Part shown: in pieces, positions 53,634-64,000 of the stretch
Layout: the number at the start of each line of letters is the position of its first letter
Numbering within the stretch: position 1 is the first letter of the stretch
Assembly (NCBI GenBank): GCA_021292165.1
Contig: CM037878.1
Location: 188,789,118-188,853,117 of the forward strand
DNA: 64,000 nucleotides
DNA from: Shinisaurus crocodilurus
Lineage: Eukaryota > Chordata > Lepidosauria > Squamata > Shinisauridae
Reading direction: 5' to 3'
Position numbers and translations under genes: made by a program
The notes under the pieces: generated by a model
Database searches by the model: none
Told to the model about the DNA's origin: nothing
Seen by the model: the letters and a program-made list of their open reading frames with translations, nothing else

Positions 53634-55907
53634 CCTCAAGCCTCTGTGTGTTGTGCAGTACAGGGGGAAATAAAGACTATGAGCTGATGCCTTGGGGAAA
53701 AGTGAAGTCCTGAGAGACAGACTTCATCTGCTACAGATTATGTAAAAGCATAATAAAACTGTCATGGGCTCATGATGTACCTCAGCAACATTTCACTACC
53801 AAGTAGCAGAAAGTCCTTTGCTGTTATGATCTAGAGGTATGTACTTGTATATAATTTAAGGATTTGAGAACTCTGGATGGGTGGGATTAATTATGCTTTC
53901 CTTTGTGGGGTGTGTGTGTGTTACAGACTAGGGCTTTGTTTCAGTCCAGGTAAAATGTTAGGGATTAATTCTTCTTGGGGTTCCCCTTCACAGCAAAACT
54001 CTCAAAGTTATATAGCTCTTTTAATAGGCAAAGAGCTTTACCATTTTTATATCCAGCAGTAGCACATGAACTTAGGAAATTCAAAGCCTACACTAATTCT
54101 TAAAAGCTCCCAGTTTTCTGATTGATTTAATGGTGCCTAACTGTAGCTAACTTAAGTCCCATTCATTTCAATGGATCTACTCTAAGTAGGACTAACATTG
54201 GATATAACCCATAATATAGAATGATTTGTAATTTCGATGGAGACAGCAAGGATTGAAACCCTGGTCACCTGGATCCTTTCCTACCACATGCAAACGTCCC
54301 ATACCATACAATGCTTCAACCCTAAGCAGGTGCCAGTTCCTTTGCTACAATTCCCTGCTTGTATTCTGCAACCATGCGCAAAGAGATGATGTTGGAATGC
54401 TGAGGCATGAATATTTTGTAAAGCTCCCAGGGCCTTCTCCACTATTCATGCATACAGTGGGGACTCCACCACAAAGCAGGTCAGCGTTGAGTATACCAAC
54501 ACTACTCAGTTTTGCAGTGATGCCTTCAGCCGCAGTCCATGCACCCATGACTTCCTAGCATGATTAAAAGTAGCTATGTGGTGATCAGTTTTTTGGGGGA
54601 ATGTCCTTCGACAGGGTGGGAAAACATGTGGATTGGTTCATTAAATGGGGAACATTCTGACACCCAGCAGAAGCCCCACCCCCCAAATATCAGAGGGTGC
54701 ACAGCAAGGGGTCAGTGGCAGGTTTGCAACACCTCCAGTGTGAGCTCTATGCTTGAAAAGCTCTTTGTGCAGCATACTGTGCTACACAAGTTTATGCCAG
54801 AGTCCCAGTACTCCACTGAACCATCTAGTTGTTACTACTGGCCAGGACAACATCAGGATAAGGTATCAAATCATTTTCTTTTTTCAGTCGGGTACTATGG
54901 ATTCTCATAATACTCAAAAACAAAAGCGAGTTGTTAAATTATAGACCAAACTATTGGGGATAAGGTAGGGTGGAATTGCTAGCACATACTTGTTCTGTCT
55001 GGTTCACCGTTAACAGACTTTTCAGACGGACATTGTATGGTTCGACTCGTTCGAGGCATTCTTTGATACTTGTTAATTCTCACTATGCATTTTTGCATCC
55101 TCCTCCAAGGTTCTCACAAGATGGAATAATCAAGCTGTTCTCATCTATTCAATTAATAATTAAAGATCAAAATATCCTGAAGGAGGCAATGTCTAGACAG
55201 TGTTGAGGAGTTTAAGCACCTGGAGATGGTGGGGAAGATATTGATCAGAGCTGTCTAACTTGATGATAACACTGTGTTAGCAGCTTTCATCAAGAGCCTC
55301 TTTCTAAAACCCTCTGTAAAGACAAAAAATAATCTCTAAGGCTGCATTGAGGAATCTAAAGCAAAGATTTTGAACATACCTTTAAAGCAAATGGCTATGG
55401 GCCTGATATACAAAAAGGCTCTCTCTCCCCTCCCCCACTGTACGGAGCTACCCAAAGCCCCCCTTGGGCCCCTCATATCTCAAGAAACCTCAATCAGTCA
55501 CCCCATTGGCCAGAAATAGAGCAAGGTGCCCAGGGCTTGCAGCTTCTTGCTAGGGAGCTGTTGAAACTGCTCTTCATGCCAGCAGCAGTAGGACTCAGTG
55601 AAAGGATCACAGCAGTTGGACCAGGCATTCTCTAGAGCCCAGGTATAGCTGAGGTTTGCCATGGTTAAAAGGGAATGGAGAAGGTCTACACAGGATCATG
55701 CAGGGTTGCACAGTGCACTATTTTTTTGGTTTAGGCTCTAGCTATTCTAAGCGTACATCGCTTGAAGCAAGCTATCCTGGAATCAATGCGACTAGGTTGG
55801 GGCTGCAAGTCTTCTTTTTTTAAAAAACAAAGTATTTGCCTCTTGGTACTTTATGTGTGTTCTAAGTGGCTCTCCTTTTGAGCTGAATTTTGTGTTACCT
55901 ACTAGAG
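53634..55907. other. Long stretch without recognised genes
   Basis: Frames at 54,253-54,558 and 54,560-54,910 (about 100 aa each) have no familiar motif. A degraded palindromic MITE relative of 38,955 is at about 54,140-54,215 (AAGTCCCATTCATTTCAATGG). No splice-exon pattern was recognised. Confidence 0.4.
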
Positions 55908-56110
55908 ATGTGCACTGACCACAAGATTCTATTCAGGCCCTGATTTAGTGCTTTGGAAAATGGCCCAATTCTACTTGGACTGATTTAGAGGCCACCCGCT
56001 TCAACTTGGGTACCAAACCCAAGTCGAGATTCAGAACTCCCGAGCCTTTGTGCCTCCCCTTGACTATCATGGGATATCAAAAACTGGCTGTACCTTTTTT
56101 AAATCTTTGT
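55908..56110. repeat. Repeat related to 15,445-15,830
   Basis: AGAGATGTGCACTGACCACA head, TTAGTGCTTTGGAAAATGG, GGCCACCCGCTTCAAC and CCAAGTCGAGATTCAG follow the order of the earlier copy, without its terminal palindrome. Confidence 0.5.
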
Positions 56111-56228
56111 CAGAAGTGGATTACATTTTCAGGCATAGTAGCTCCTTAAGACAGGATAAAAAGCCTGCCAAATTTCAGAAAAATAGATGCAGTGTTGTTG
56201 TTTTTTTTGTGGTATATACCTTTATATA

Positions 56229-56472
56229 TACAGTACTACCTTGGATTGCAAGTAACTTGGTTTGAGAGCATTTTGCAAGACAAGCAAATTTTAAAATATT
56301 TATTTAATTTTTTTTTACTTGATATACTTGCAATACAAGTACTGTAGTACGGCTTAAATTAAAAATCTCTGTACAAACTTTTTTGGGGGGATTTCGTTTT
56401 GATATAAGAGTGTTTTGGATTACAAGCATGTTTCCGGAACGAATTATGTTCTCAATCCAAGGCATGACTGTA
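56229..56472. mobile_element. Tc1/mariner-type MITE with TA target duplication
   Basis: Between TA (56,229-56,230) and TA (56,471-56,472) the ends read CAGTACTACCTTGGATTG and, inverted from the right, CAGTCATGCCTTGGATTG. The right arm continues with GAACGAATTATGTTC and TTGGATTACAAGCATG. About 240 bp, no transposase. Confidence 0.85.
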
Positions 56473-57944
56473 TTTTTTTATTTTAAAAGGTGGGGGGAAC
56501 TGACAATAACCTGTTTATTTCTTGGCAGAATTTGATGAAATTTACAAAGATAGTTGCTCTTCTGATGGGATTGAGCCTGCTGTGTTTCAGATGAATACAT
56601 ACAGGGATCTTTATGCAAGAGCAGCTTTTATATTTTGTAGGTATCAAAAGAATAGAAGAAGAATGCAATTATCCCCCCATGTTCCTTGTGAACTATCTTT
56701 CTAAAAATGATTAGAAGGTGGACCTGTCAGTCACTCAACTAAACTCCCTCCCTCCCCCAATCAGCATAAAGAAATGAAAACGAAAGACACTATTTTTGGA
56801 TACACACTGTCTGCCTTTCTGAATCCCAAATGGTGCCTGCCTCATGCAGGGTCCAGCTTCGGTTCTGGTCACTTCAGAAGCATGCTTTGCATCAGGAAGC
56901 TCCAGAAATGGTCTGTAGGGGCCCAATTCAGCTCAGGCTTCAGACTTCAGCTGCATCTGTTGGACATCCCTATTATTATAAACCAGTTCATACAGAAAAG
57001 TAAAAGGATTCCAAGGAAATTCCTTTTCTAAGTGTCCATCTGAAAGATCACTTAAATAAGGTTGCTTAAAGTGTAGCACAATCATGTGTGTGTGTGTTGG
57101 GGGGTGTCCATTCATACATGGTGGAATGGGATTTCTAATCAATTATGAATAAAGGTAGTAGTGGTAGATATTCCATGTTGATTAGTGCATAGTGCAAAGT
57201 TATTTTGTGGATTTGGCATAACTCAGGAACTCCTCTCCACTCTGTACTACAAAGAGAATTTGGAAGTTAGCCCCTATTATCCTTTCATTTTTTAAGGTGG
57301 CAAGCAATATGTAGTCATTAACAAGGGAAACCCCCTGAGGGAGAGAGAAAAGGCTATCAACACTACATAATGAAATTGTTCTAATAAAAGTTAGTTGACA
57401 GCAACAACAGGGGCAGAAATGGCTGTAAGTAAAACAAGTCATGAACAGAGAACTCTTGAGTTCTGGTCTCTTAAAGGGCTACAATAAAAGTCCTATTGCA
57501 AAGGCTGAGGGGGGGAAAGTACTACAACAATGTTAACCCACTTCAAATTTAGATATTGACACAGCATATGAAGGAAAATAAGCAATACAATAAGTGATGG
57601 GGATTGGAAAAAAATGTCCTAGCTCTGTAGCTCAAATAAATACATGAATTTTTTTTTTACATAGACAATTACAAGGCTGAATTTTTAACTAACAACAAAT
57701 TGTGCTGAAGTTGGGAACTGTAGGGGTGTTGGGGGGGGAACAAGTTTCCCCAGTTCAGAACCCCCCAAGCCCATGACAAGGCAAAACCCAGCAGCCCTCC
57801 AAAGCACATGCTTGTAATGGGCTTGGCTCAGCAGTCGCTGCCCTGATGCAGCTGCCTTTTCCGCTGCCTGCTGCTGCTTATAGGCAGCTGTTGTTGCATG
57901 GAGTAGGCTTTGCCGGGTGGGGCAAAGCCTACTCAGCTAGAGCT
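56473..57944. other. No recognised feature
   Basis: Frames of 60-85 aa show no known motif. GGCTTTGCC...GGCAAAGCC at 57,905-57,931 is a short palindrome. Confidence 0.4.
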
Positions 57945-59470
57945 GTGTGTACAAATGGCCTCTCAAAATTCTCCACCCTATTTGTTGGGAGAGAAATTGG
58001 GGTGACAATTTTGCTGAATTTCTCCAGTAGGAGGAGAATGCCCCTCCCAGGCTCATGTAGCTGAGGCGGGGGGGGGGGAATTTGCACGCGGGGGAATAAC
58101 GATCGGACCACAATGGACCAATATTAATACACCAATCAGGAGGCGGAGTGGGCGGGGTGACAGAGCCAATATCTGGCCTGCACCTGCCATTTTCTGCCTC
58201 CTTTCAAACGTGGCTCCCTCCCTCCCTTCCCTGTTTGCAGTGTAGGTTTTACTGGTTGCCTGTTTCTAGGGGCCGAGTAGGAATTTTGGTTCATTGTCCT
58301 AATTGGCCGGGGGCAATGTTCGTGTTTCGCCTACTCTACACTGTATTTCAGGGTTTGGGTGCTTAGTGGCATTTTCAATTCGGTCACATTGGCGGTTAAG
58401 TGCGGGATTGGGCAGTTTTAGGGGCTCGGTGATCATCCTATGCCACCTTTCAGGTGAGAGGCGTGCACGAGGTTCTGCCGCCAAGTGCCTGACGGCTTGG
58501 TGGTGCCGAGATAAGACACGTCTCTGAGGTTGTCCTAACTTGCCTGTGCTGGTGCCTGACAGCCGGTGCAAGGCTGACTGCGGGAAAGACCTTCCAGCAC
58601 CGTGTGGTGTTAAGCAAGGAAGGGATGACCTGGTTGCCGTCACCCTCCTTGCTGGATGTTTCGCCCTATAGCAATGGTGACCGGCTAATAGCCGGTGTAA
58701 TTAGTACCCACATTTTTCCCTTCGTAGATTCCCTAATGATATTTCAATAAATGTGGCCCTTTACTTTTACCACAATTTGTACCCTACAATGGTGTCCGAG
58801 TCGTTATTTCTCCTTTACGCGCGCAAATTCTCCAACAGGTTCCCACAGGTGGGGCTCACCATTGGCAGGGGTGGTAGCACAGCTTCTTTCTTTTTTCCTG
58901 CAGGTTCTTTTTGGGGAGGGGGCAACAACAGCAAGTGTGGTGGCAGCCTGGCCCCCATTTTGCAGCCTCCACAGTGCTCCATACCTAGTGACCTTCCAGG
59001 GCATGCCAGGGAGAGAAGGAAGACAGGCACCACCCAAAGAACAGTGAAGATCATTTTGGAGAAAATTCTGCAAAGTGGTCTTTTTATTTCGGGGGGGGGG
59101 GAGAGAAAAGAAAAATCTCAGAACTTTTTTTTGAGAAAAAACAACTTCTGAGAAAATTCGGCTCAGCTCTAGTTGTCATTCTTCAGGGTTCAACAACTTC
59201 CCCAGGGTCTTTCAAATGTTAAATTTCTGAGGAATGATTGTGAATATACCTTGTCTTTGATACAGTTGTTTATAATACCACTACTTCCCTGAAAGCCCTG
59301 CAGCAGGTGTGAAAGGGGCAGTGTCAAGCTAGGGCGGGCTGCACCAAAATCTGCCTTCCAATTTCCTGTAAGTTTTCTTCCCCCATGAAAGCAGTTTCCA
59401 TTTTTCGGCCTCATTCTCAGGGCATTTTACAATTTCTTTTGAATTTCTTTTGGTGATGTTTTTGAGCTTC
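57945..59470 (+). repeat. Interspersed repeat family R3, copy 3, split by an insertion
   Basis: The first part (57,945-58,045) has AAATGGCCTCTCAAAATTCT and GAATTTCTCCAGTAGGAGG. The second (58,822-59,470) resumes with TTCTCCAACAGGTTCCCACA, then GGGGCTCACCATTGGCAGGG, CAACAACAGCAAGTGTGG and TTTCCTGTAAGTTTTCTTCC. The other copies are continuous at this point, so the 58,079-58,829 element inserted here. G11 run at 59,091-59,101. Confidence 0.7.
58079..58829 (+). mobile_element. TIR-bounded element of about 750 bp, class unresolved
   Basis: The left end AATTTGCACGCGGGGG then AATAACGATCGGACC is matched by the inverted right end AATTTGCGCGCGTAAAGG then AATAACGACTCGGACAC. Inside are a CCAATCAGG box near 58,132, GC-rich promoter-like sequence and an AATAAA near 58,746 followed by a U5-like stretch and TGGTGTCCGAGTCG. 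Promoter plus polyadenylation signal is retroelement-like, but inverted ends are not typical of LTRs. No protein frame is recognised. Confidence 0.6.
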
Positions 59471-59875
59471 CCTATTAATCACTGTGAGTTGGCTGAGGGT
59501 GCTATGCTTGAGGGAAGAGGTTGGTTATGTCAGCAGGTCAGGAGTGGGCAGTGATTTACCATTTCAAGCAACATTGTCCAAGTCAGGCAGACAACTTGGG
59601 GGGTGGGGTGGGGGGAAGCTCGCTGGCCCATATACCATATACCCATACACTTTCCCAGCATTTACTGGGCATAATGGAGTATAACTGATATACCTGCTGG
59701 TAGAATTCTATATAGAAGAGTGTGCAAGAATTGTTTTCTGTTTCATTTCTCATTCAGTTTCATTATGAAAATATTCTTTTATTTCAAAGTTATTCATTTG
59801 CAATCACATTCATTTTGCTATTCACTTCATGCAATCACATTTTTTTGGTTATTTACAATTCATGTTCATTGTGTC

Positions 59876-59903
59876 TTCCTTCCCTTCCCTTCCCTTCCCT
59901 TCT
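59876..59903 (+). repeat. (CCTTC)n pentanucleotide repeat
   Basis: Five TTCCC/CCTTC units. Confidence 0.9.
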
Positions 59904-59909
59904 TTCTTG

Positions 59910-60195
59910 GACCATGGTCAGCCCGAGATTTTTTGCTGCCTCAGGCAGAACAGCAAATGGCTTTCCCCCTGCCCCCAAAGTCAAGGTGCATGGTACCAAG
60001 GCTGATCAAGTTGTTTTGGCACCTGAAGGAGGCAGGAAATCTCGAAAGCACCCCTCCCTATCCCCCTGGCAGTAAAAATGCAACAATAATAAATTAAATA
60101 ACTACTCATTTGGTGCTGCCCTTTCATGACACACAAAATCAGCTGCCTGAGGTGGCCGCCTCACTCTGCCTCTTGGCAGGGCCAGCGCTGTTTGT
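59910..60195. mobile_element. Possible DNA-element remains (CTGCCTCAGGCAG type)
   Basis: GCTGCCTCAGGCAGAACAGC on the left and CAGCTGCCTGAGGTGGC on the right are inverted, with GGTCAGCCCGAG outside left and GGCAGGGCCAGC outside right. Resembles common reptile hAT-derived repeats; duplication not found. Confidence 0.5.
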
Positions 60196-60384
60196 TTTAA
60201 TGGCATTGCCTGTGACAACAGCACTGGTGGCAACAGAAGTGATTTCAGAAGCTGCACCTGGCAGCTTTTATTTTCCCACATTTCCCTGGATGTTACATTG
60301 TTCCAGGGCACTTTGGGGGAGACATGGTGGTCGCTCGCAACATTTTGGAAGAGTCGTGTTTTTTTTCCTACTGGTGGCTGCTAT

Positions 60385-60412
60385 CCCCCCCCCCCACACA
60401 CACACACACACC
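60385..60412 (+). repeat. Poly-C then (CA)n tract
   Basis: C11 followed directly by CACACA units. Confidence 0.9.
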
Positions 60413-60504
60413 AGAATGATTCAACTTCCAGGTTATTCTGGGAAATTAAAATGGCACCTACTTGGAGCTGCTGCCAAGATGAGCCCTGCCTCTCCCAGTA
60501 GGTT

Positions 60505-60890
60505 GCCAGGTGTCTTATTTTGCAGATGAGTTCTCCATTTTAGAAGTGGAGGACAGTCCTCTGATGATGAAGGAGTTCTCTATTTGAAGGGCTGTCCAGT
60601 TTAAAGATAAAGAACCATAAGAAGGGTGATGAACAATAGTTAGCTGAAGTTGCCCATCAAGCGAGCACCTGCACAGAGGACTGAGCAGGCACACTGGTCA
60701 CCTGTTTGGTCTTCTCCCCTATGGTGAGATATATTGTATTTCTATTTAAATCATAGTTACTATTTCTAAATGTGCAACTATACATATAAATTTGCATGTG
60801 CATATGATATGCAAATTGGTGTCCTCTTTTGTTCTCCTCTTTGGTGATGCATTTCCTCTTTTCTGGCTGGGACATTGCTTCACAACTCTG
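60505..60890 (-). repeat. GAGGAC-rich interspersed repeat, copy 3
   Basis: Inverse of the 40,230 and 51,560 copies: GTTGCCAGGTGTCTTATTTT, GAGGACAGTCCTCTGATG, AATTTGCATGTGCATATG and TGGTGTCCTCTTTTGTTC. The 89-aa minus frame is repeat-derived. Confidence 0.65.
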
Positions 60891-61531
60891 TTGATAATAC
60901 ACAATGTAAAATGTCAAGCTTAACATTCCCTACTGCTGTTGGAGAAGCCTTAGAGTAAGAAATGAGTAAGAATTTATCTTTTGGTAAATCAGAGAACTGC
61001 AAGTCTGAATGAGCACTGATAAAATATTATGGTACTTATGTAAGAATCTAGCATTGTAGTAGTGTATTGAAGCAAAGTAGCCTTCATCAGCTGCCTTCAG
61101 CATTATGCAAGGGGAGATGGCACACTTCATGTTTGCAAAGACTCTGATCAACCCCACCACTCAAGTCCATTCATGTGAGGGCACTTCTTATCCTTTCTGT
61201 TGCAATGGTGAACTTGTATACTTCAAAAAGGGTCTCACTTTTACATGTCAGCACTGACCCAGTTCGAAACCTCAGCAGTTGGCGTTAGTGGCTGCAAAAG
61301 CTTTTCCTTTCCCTTTGAATACACTTCACAGCCCGAGAGACCAAATGCTCAGAAAATATGAAACATCCCTTTGAACTTGCATGTGTTGCTGACTGAAAAA
61401 CATTAGTACAGCAACATTACACCCAATGTCAGATAACAACACTTTCCCATTTCTATTGGGTGGATAATACACTTCTACCAAGATGATGCTGTCTGCAGGT
61501 AATAAATTTGTTGCTTCTTGGTCTAGTCTTA
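60891..61531. other. No recognised feature
   Basis: AT-rich, chance frames. Confidence 0.4.
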
Positions 61532-61686
61532 CCTTAGGTCAGGGCTCTCCAACCTTGGGTCCCCAGATGTTGCTGCTGGACTACAGTTCCCAGAATCCCT
61601 TGCCATTAGCCATGCTGGCTGGGTATGCTGAGAGCTGTAGGCCAGCAACATCTGGGAACCCAAGGCTGGAGAGCCCTGCCTTAGGT
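61532..61686. mobile_element. Palindromic hAT MITE, copy 4, with exact 8-bp TSD
   Basis: Element 61,540-61,678 (139 bp), CAGGGCTCTCCAACC to GGCTGGAGAGCCCTG. Flanks CCTTAGGT (61,532-61,539 and 61,679-61,686) are identical. Inner GACTACAGTTCCCAG and GAGAGCTGTAGGCC are less symmetrical than in copies 1-3, so it is older or a sister subfamily. Confidence 0.95.
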
Positions 61687-61964
61687 GATGGCATATGAAC
61701 ATTGTCAGCACTACTTCGTAGGGGGTGTTACCTTTGCTGGCCTGGCACCATTGAATTAATCAGGCCTTTTTGCTGAGCATTCCTCAGCTATTTCTATTTC
61801 AACCGATCTGGCCCTCCAGGGTCCTGCAGGTGGCCGCACACCCTTCCCCAGATCACCAGGTGGTTCTTGTTGCTCCCCCCCCCCCCGACGGTGTGTCTTT
61901 TGGTGACTTTCGAATGATTTCTTCCTCATTCTAAAAGATTGAAATGATTCTCCCAAGGCTTACT

Positions 61965-62140
61965 TACTAGAAGTAGGTATCAGCAGTAAGCACGAGTAAA
62001 AGTACCAGCTAAAATATGTGGGTGCTTTTGGTGTTTTGACCCCACCCCCTTTTGCTCTGGCTCTGCCCCCTTTTGCCTTTGATCCCACCCACCGCTGGAA
62101 TGCATCACCGGAGAGCTCCCTTAAAGTGGCTAAATTTCTG
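61965..62140 (-). repeat. GGGCCAAAGGC-core repeat, copy 3
   Basis: On the minus strand: GGTGGGTGGGATCAAAGGC, AAAAGGGGGCAGAGCCAG and AAAAGGGGGTGGGG, the same layout as 2,025-2,270. A C12 tract lies nearby at 61,875-61,886. Confidence 0.55.
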
Positions 62141-62299
62141 TCAGTCACATGTAATGTTAAAATACATTTTCAAAGTCTTGCTGGGTTCCTGCCTGCAGGG
62201 TAGCAGAGAGGGAGGAGCAGTATTCACCACTCTTCCTCCTTTCCCTATCTTTAATCTACTTCTCTCCCATTGCAAGCAATAGAAGGGAAATCATTTAGA

Positions 62300-62590
62300 G
62301 CAGCTCCAGTGCTGGTCTAAATGTTCCCTCATACTGGAGGCTAGGAGGACTTTGGATCCTAAGCTTCACCTGCTCCACCCGCACCATGCCCCAAACCTCT
62401 CTCTCTGAAGCTGGAGCTCCAGTGTCATATGTGTGAAGAGCACCAATCATTCTGCAGGGAGAGGCATCCACGATTAGATCTCCCCTTCTGAGGTTAGAGC
62501 TTGTCTCTGACCCCAGAGGGGGAGATCTGATCTTTCCTATGTTCCCTGGGAAGCTGTCCCAGGGACCATAGGATTGCACCTGAAAGTTAC
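62300..62590 (+). repeat. Repeat related to 51,020-51,420
   Basis: Shares CCCCTTCTGAGGTTAGAGC, GTCTCTGACC and GTCCCAGGGACCATAGG in order. Confidence 0.5.
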
Positions 62591-63258
62591 TAAGTGGCTG
62601 TCCCGAATCCATCACTGTGCCAATGCAAGCTGCCTATGAAACAACCTGTAGGCAAGAGAACTCCCCAGAAAAATCCTAGGTTAATCGTACCCACTCAGCA
62701 CCTTGGGCTGGCTCGCAGCTAATTGTACTGTAGCTACTTCAGGGTTCCCAGTAAAATAACTTAAATGGGACTTGAGCTGGTTTGAGGAAAGGAGCAACCA
62801 GCTTAGTCTGGGGGGAGCAGATTGATGGGAGGTTTACAATGGTGTTTATTTCATCAATTCTTTAAAGGATGGGTTGAAAAAGAAACACGTTCCATAGATT
62901 TTATACTGTATGATGTGTCCAGTTCTGTGTTTGCTGCACTTACAGCTTTGAACGGTAGAATGTTAATTCTGGGATTTTGTTCGTCAGGAAGGAGTCACAG
63001 AAGGTTTATTGTTGCATTGGCTTACTTCATGCTACACTAATTGGTTGGTGTCATTGTAACCTTTACCCAGTGAATATATTTGAAAAGTCATATTTTTAAA
63101 AGCCTGTGTTCTGCTTTCCAATTTTCCAGCAATATCAGCTCTCATGACCTCATGTTTAAATACATACCTAATATTGGAAGATTTGGAACTTAATTTACAT
63201 AAGGACAATTAATAGATTTTCTTAAATCTTCTACAATCTTCTCCAAACTCATAAAATT
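62591..63258. other. No recognised feature
   Basis: The 72-aa frame at 62,822-63,040 has no known motif. Confidence 0.4.
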
Positions 63259-63365
63259 AGGGTGCAATCCTATGCATGTTTAGACAGAAAAAAGGCCTAC
63301 AACTTCCAGCATGCCCCAGCCAGCCATGCTGGGGCATGTTGGGAATTCTAGGCCTTTTTTCTAGT
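63259..63365. mobile_element. Palindromic MITE, right end cut
   Basis: TTAGGGTGCAATCCTATGCA, TGTTTAGACAGAAAAAAGGC and CATGCCCCAGCCAGCCATGC form the left arm; the right arm stops after GGCCTTTTTTCTAG, lacking TCTAAACATGCATAGG. Same type as 32,830. Confidence 0.75.
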
Positions 63366-63639
63366 ATTTTTCTAGTATAATTAAAAATTTAATTAGAATT
63401 TTTAATTATACTCAACTTGTGTTTAATTTCTCTTCACTATTATTGTATTGAATGCTCTTTTTTTGGCAATGAATTCATTTGACACTTGTCTGGCATTGTT
63501 TTTGAATTTTAAAGAAGAAATAATTGCCAGTGTAATCTTCAAATGGATTTCTTGTAGCTCAAGCCTGACTAAGAAATTAATGAACAAGGCAGGGGAATTT
63601 GTTCTCCAAACCTTCCTGAGAACTTAGGAGAGGCATTTC
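63366..63639. other. No recognised feature
   Basis: AT-rich; short palindrome AATTAAAAATTTAATTAGAA at about 63,379. Confidence 0.4.
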
Positions 63640-63810
63640 AACCTATTAGAATGGGGGGGGGGGGAAACCTGTGCAAAGGCTGGTGGTCAAGTCCAGGAGG
63701 TGGGGTCAACTGAATTGGGTGTGGCCCTCTGGAGACACCCAGAGGGCCAGATTGGGATCCCAGGCAGGCTTGGTTTGGTCTACCGGTCTGAAGTTCAACA
63801 CCCCTGATCT
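63640..63810 (+). repeat. Interspersed repeat, copy related to 2,590-2,900
   Basis: G12 run at 63,653-63,664, then GGTGTGGCCCTCTGG, GGGCCAGATTGGGATCCCAG and a CACCCCTGA end. The last 190 bp of the window hold only a (CAG)n/(CAA)n patch near 63,931-63,953. Confidence 0.5.
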
Positions 63811-64000
63811 TCATGTTAATTCAATTGGAATTTAACACAGGTCAAAACTTTCTTTCTTATAGCAGTTGTCTCATACTAGATACAAATAACGTACATTTTC
63901 AGTATACTGGTCCTTGGCAATGAATTAAACAACAGCAGCAGCAGCAACAACAACCTGAGAGCTTGCATTAAAAACAACAGAAGACTTCTGGGAGCAAATT

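Noticed and set aside
54253..54910. Two consecutive frames of 101 and 116 aa
   Set aside because: No recognised domain, different composition, no convincing splice or promoter context; consistent with chance.

Overview
The window reads as non-coding DNA from a non-avian reptile, most probably a squamate (lizard or snake). The pointers are Sauria-type tRNA SINEs, L2-, CR1- and L1-type LINE remnants, dense palindromic hAT and mariner MITEs, and many (CA)n, (CT)n, (ATT)n and poly-G tracts. I found no host protein-coding gene, rRNA gene or functional tRNA gene. The longest coding-looking stretches are retroelement remains: an L2-type reverse-transcriptase (RT) C-terminus (9,535-10,335, +), an L1 ORF2 C-terminus (21,440-21,993, +), a decayed LINE with a legible RT domain (29,550-32,300, -) and a Ser-rich gag-like ORF (43,165-43,704, +). 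The window is therefore intergenic or deep intronic.

Layout. 1-5,700: SINE tail, several unclassified repeats, an L2 scrap, then the first palindromic hAT MITE. 5,700-11,050: mostly unrecognised sequence with a 323-bp hAT element, a possible LTR on the minus strand, the L2 LINE and a fold-back element. 11,050-20,000: low repeat density at first, then several copies of an AT-rich family whose ends resemble AGGGATGTGC. 20,000-25,300: two perfect-TSD hAT palindromes, the L1 3' end with target duplication and poly-A, and a tRNA SINE split by a hAT MITE. 25,300-29,500: little recognisable; a few stretches have the look of conserved non-coding DNA. 29,550-36,000: the decayed LINE with a nested repeat, an L2 tail, a CR1 tail and an L2 tail holding a SINE. 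38,900-45,850: MITEs, a 5S rRNA-derived SINE, and a GC-rich retroelement 5' region (possibly DIRS-like) flanked by 117-bp direct repeats and carrying a regular array of CCATNTT (YY1-core) motifs. 47,470-48,346: a very young inverted repeat of about 0.4 kb per arm. 51,000-53,620: two L2 tails and a second 5S SINE with a 15-bp target duplication. 56,200-63,800: a mariner-type MITE, a TIR-bounded 0.75-kb element inside another repeat, and further MITEs.

The strongest points for follow-up are the 5S-rRNA/CR1 composite SINE (two copies with the same junction), the phased CCATNTT array in the retroelement leader, and the near-identical inverted repeat at 47.5-48.3 kb. Element class names come from sequence hallmarks read by eye (target duplications, terminal repeats, motif residues), not from a library search.
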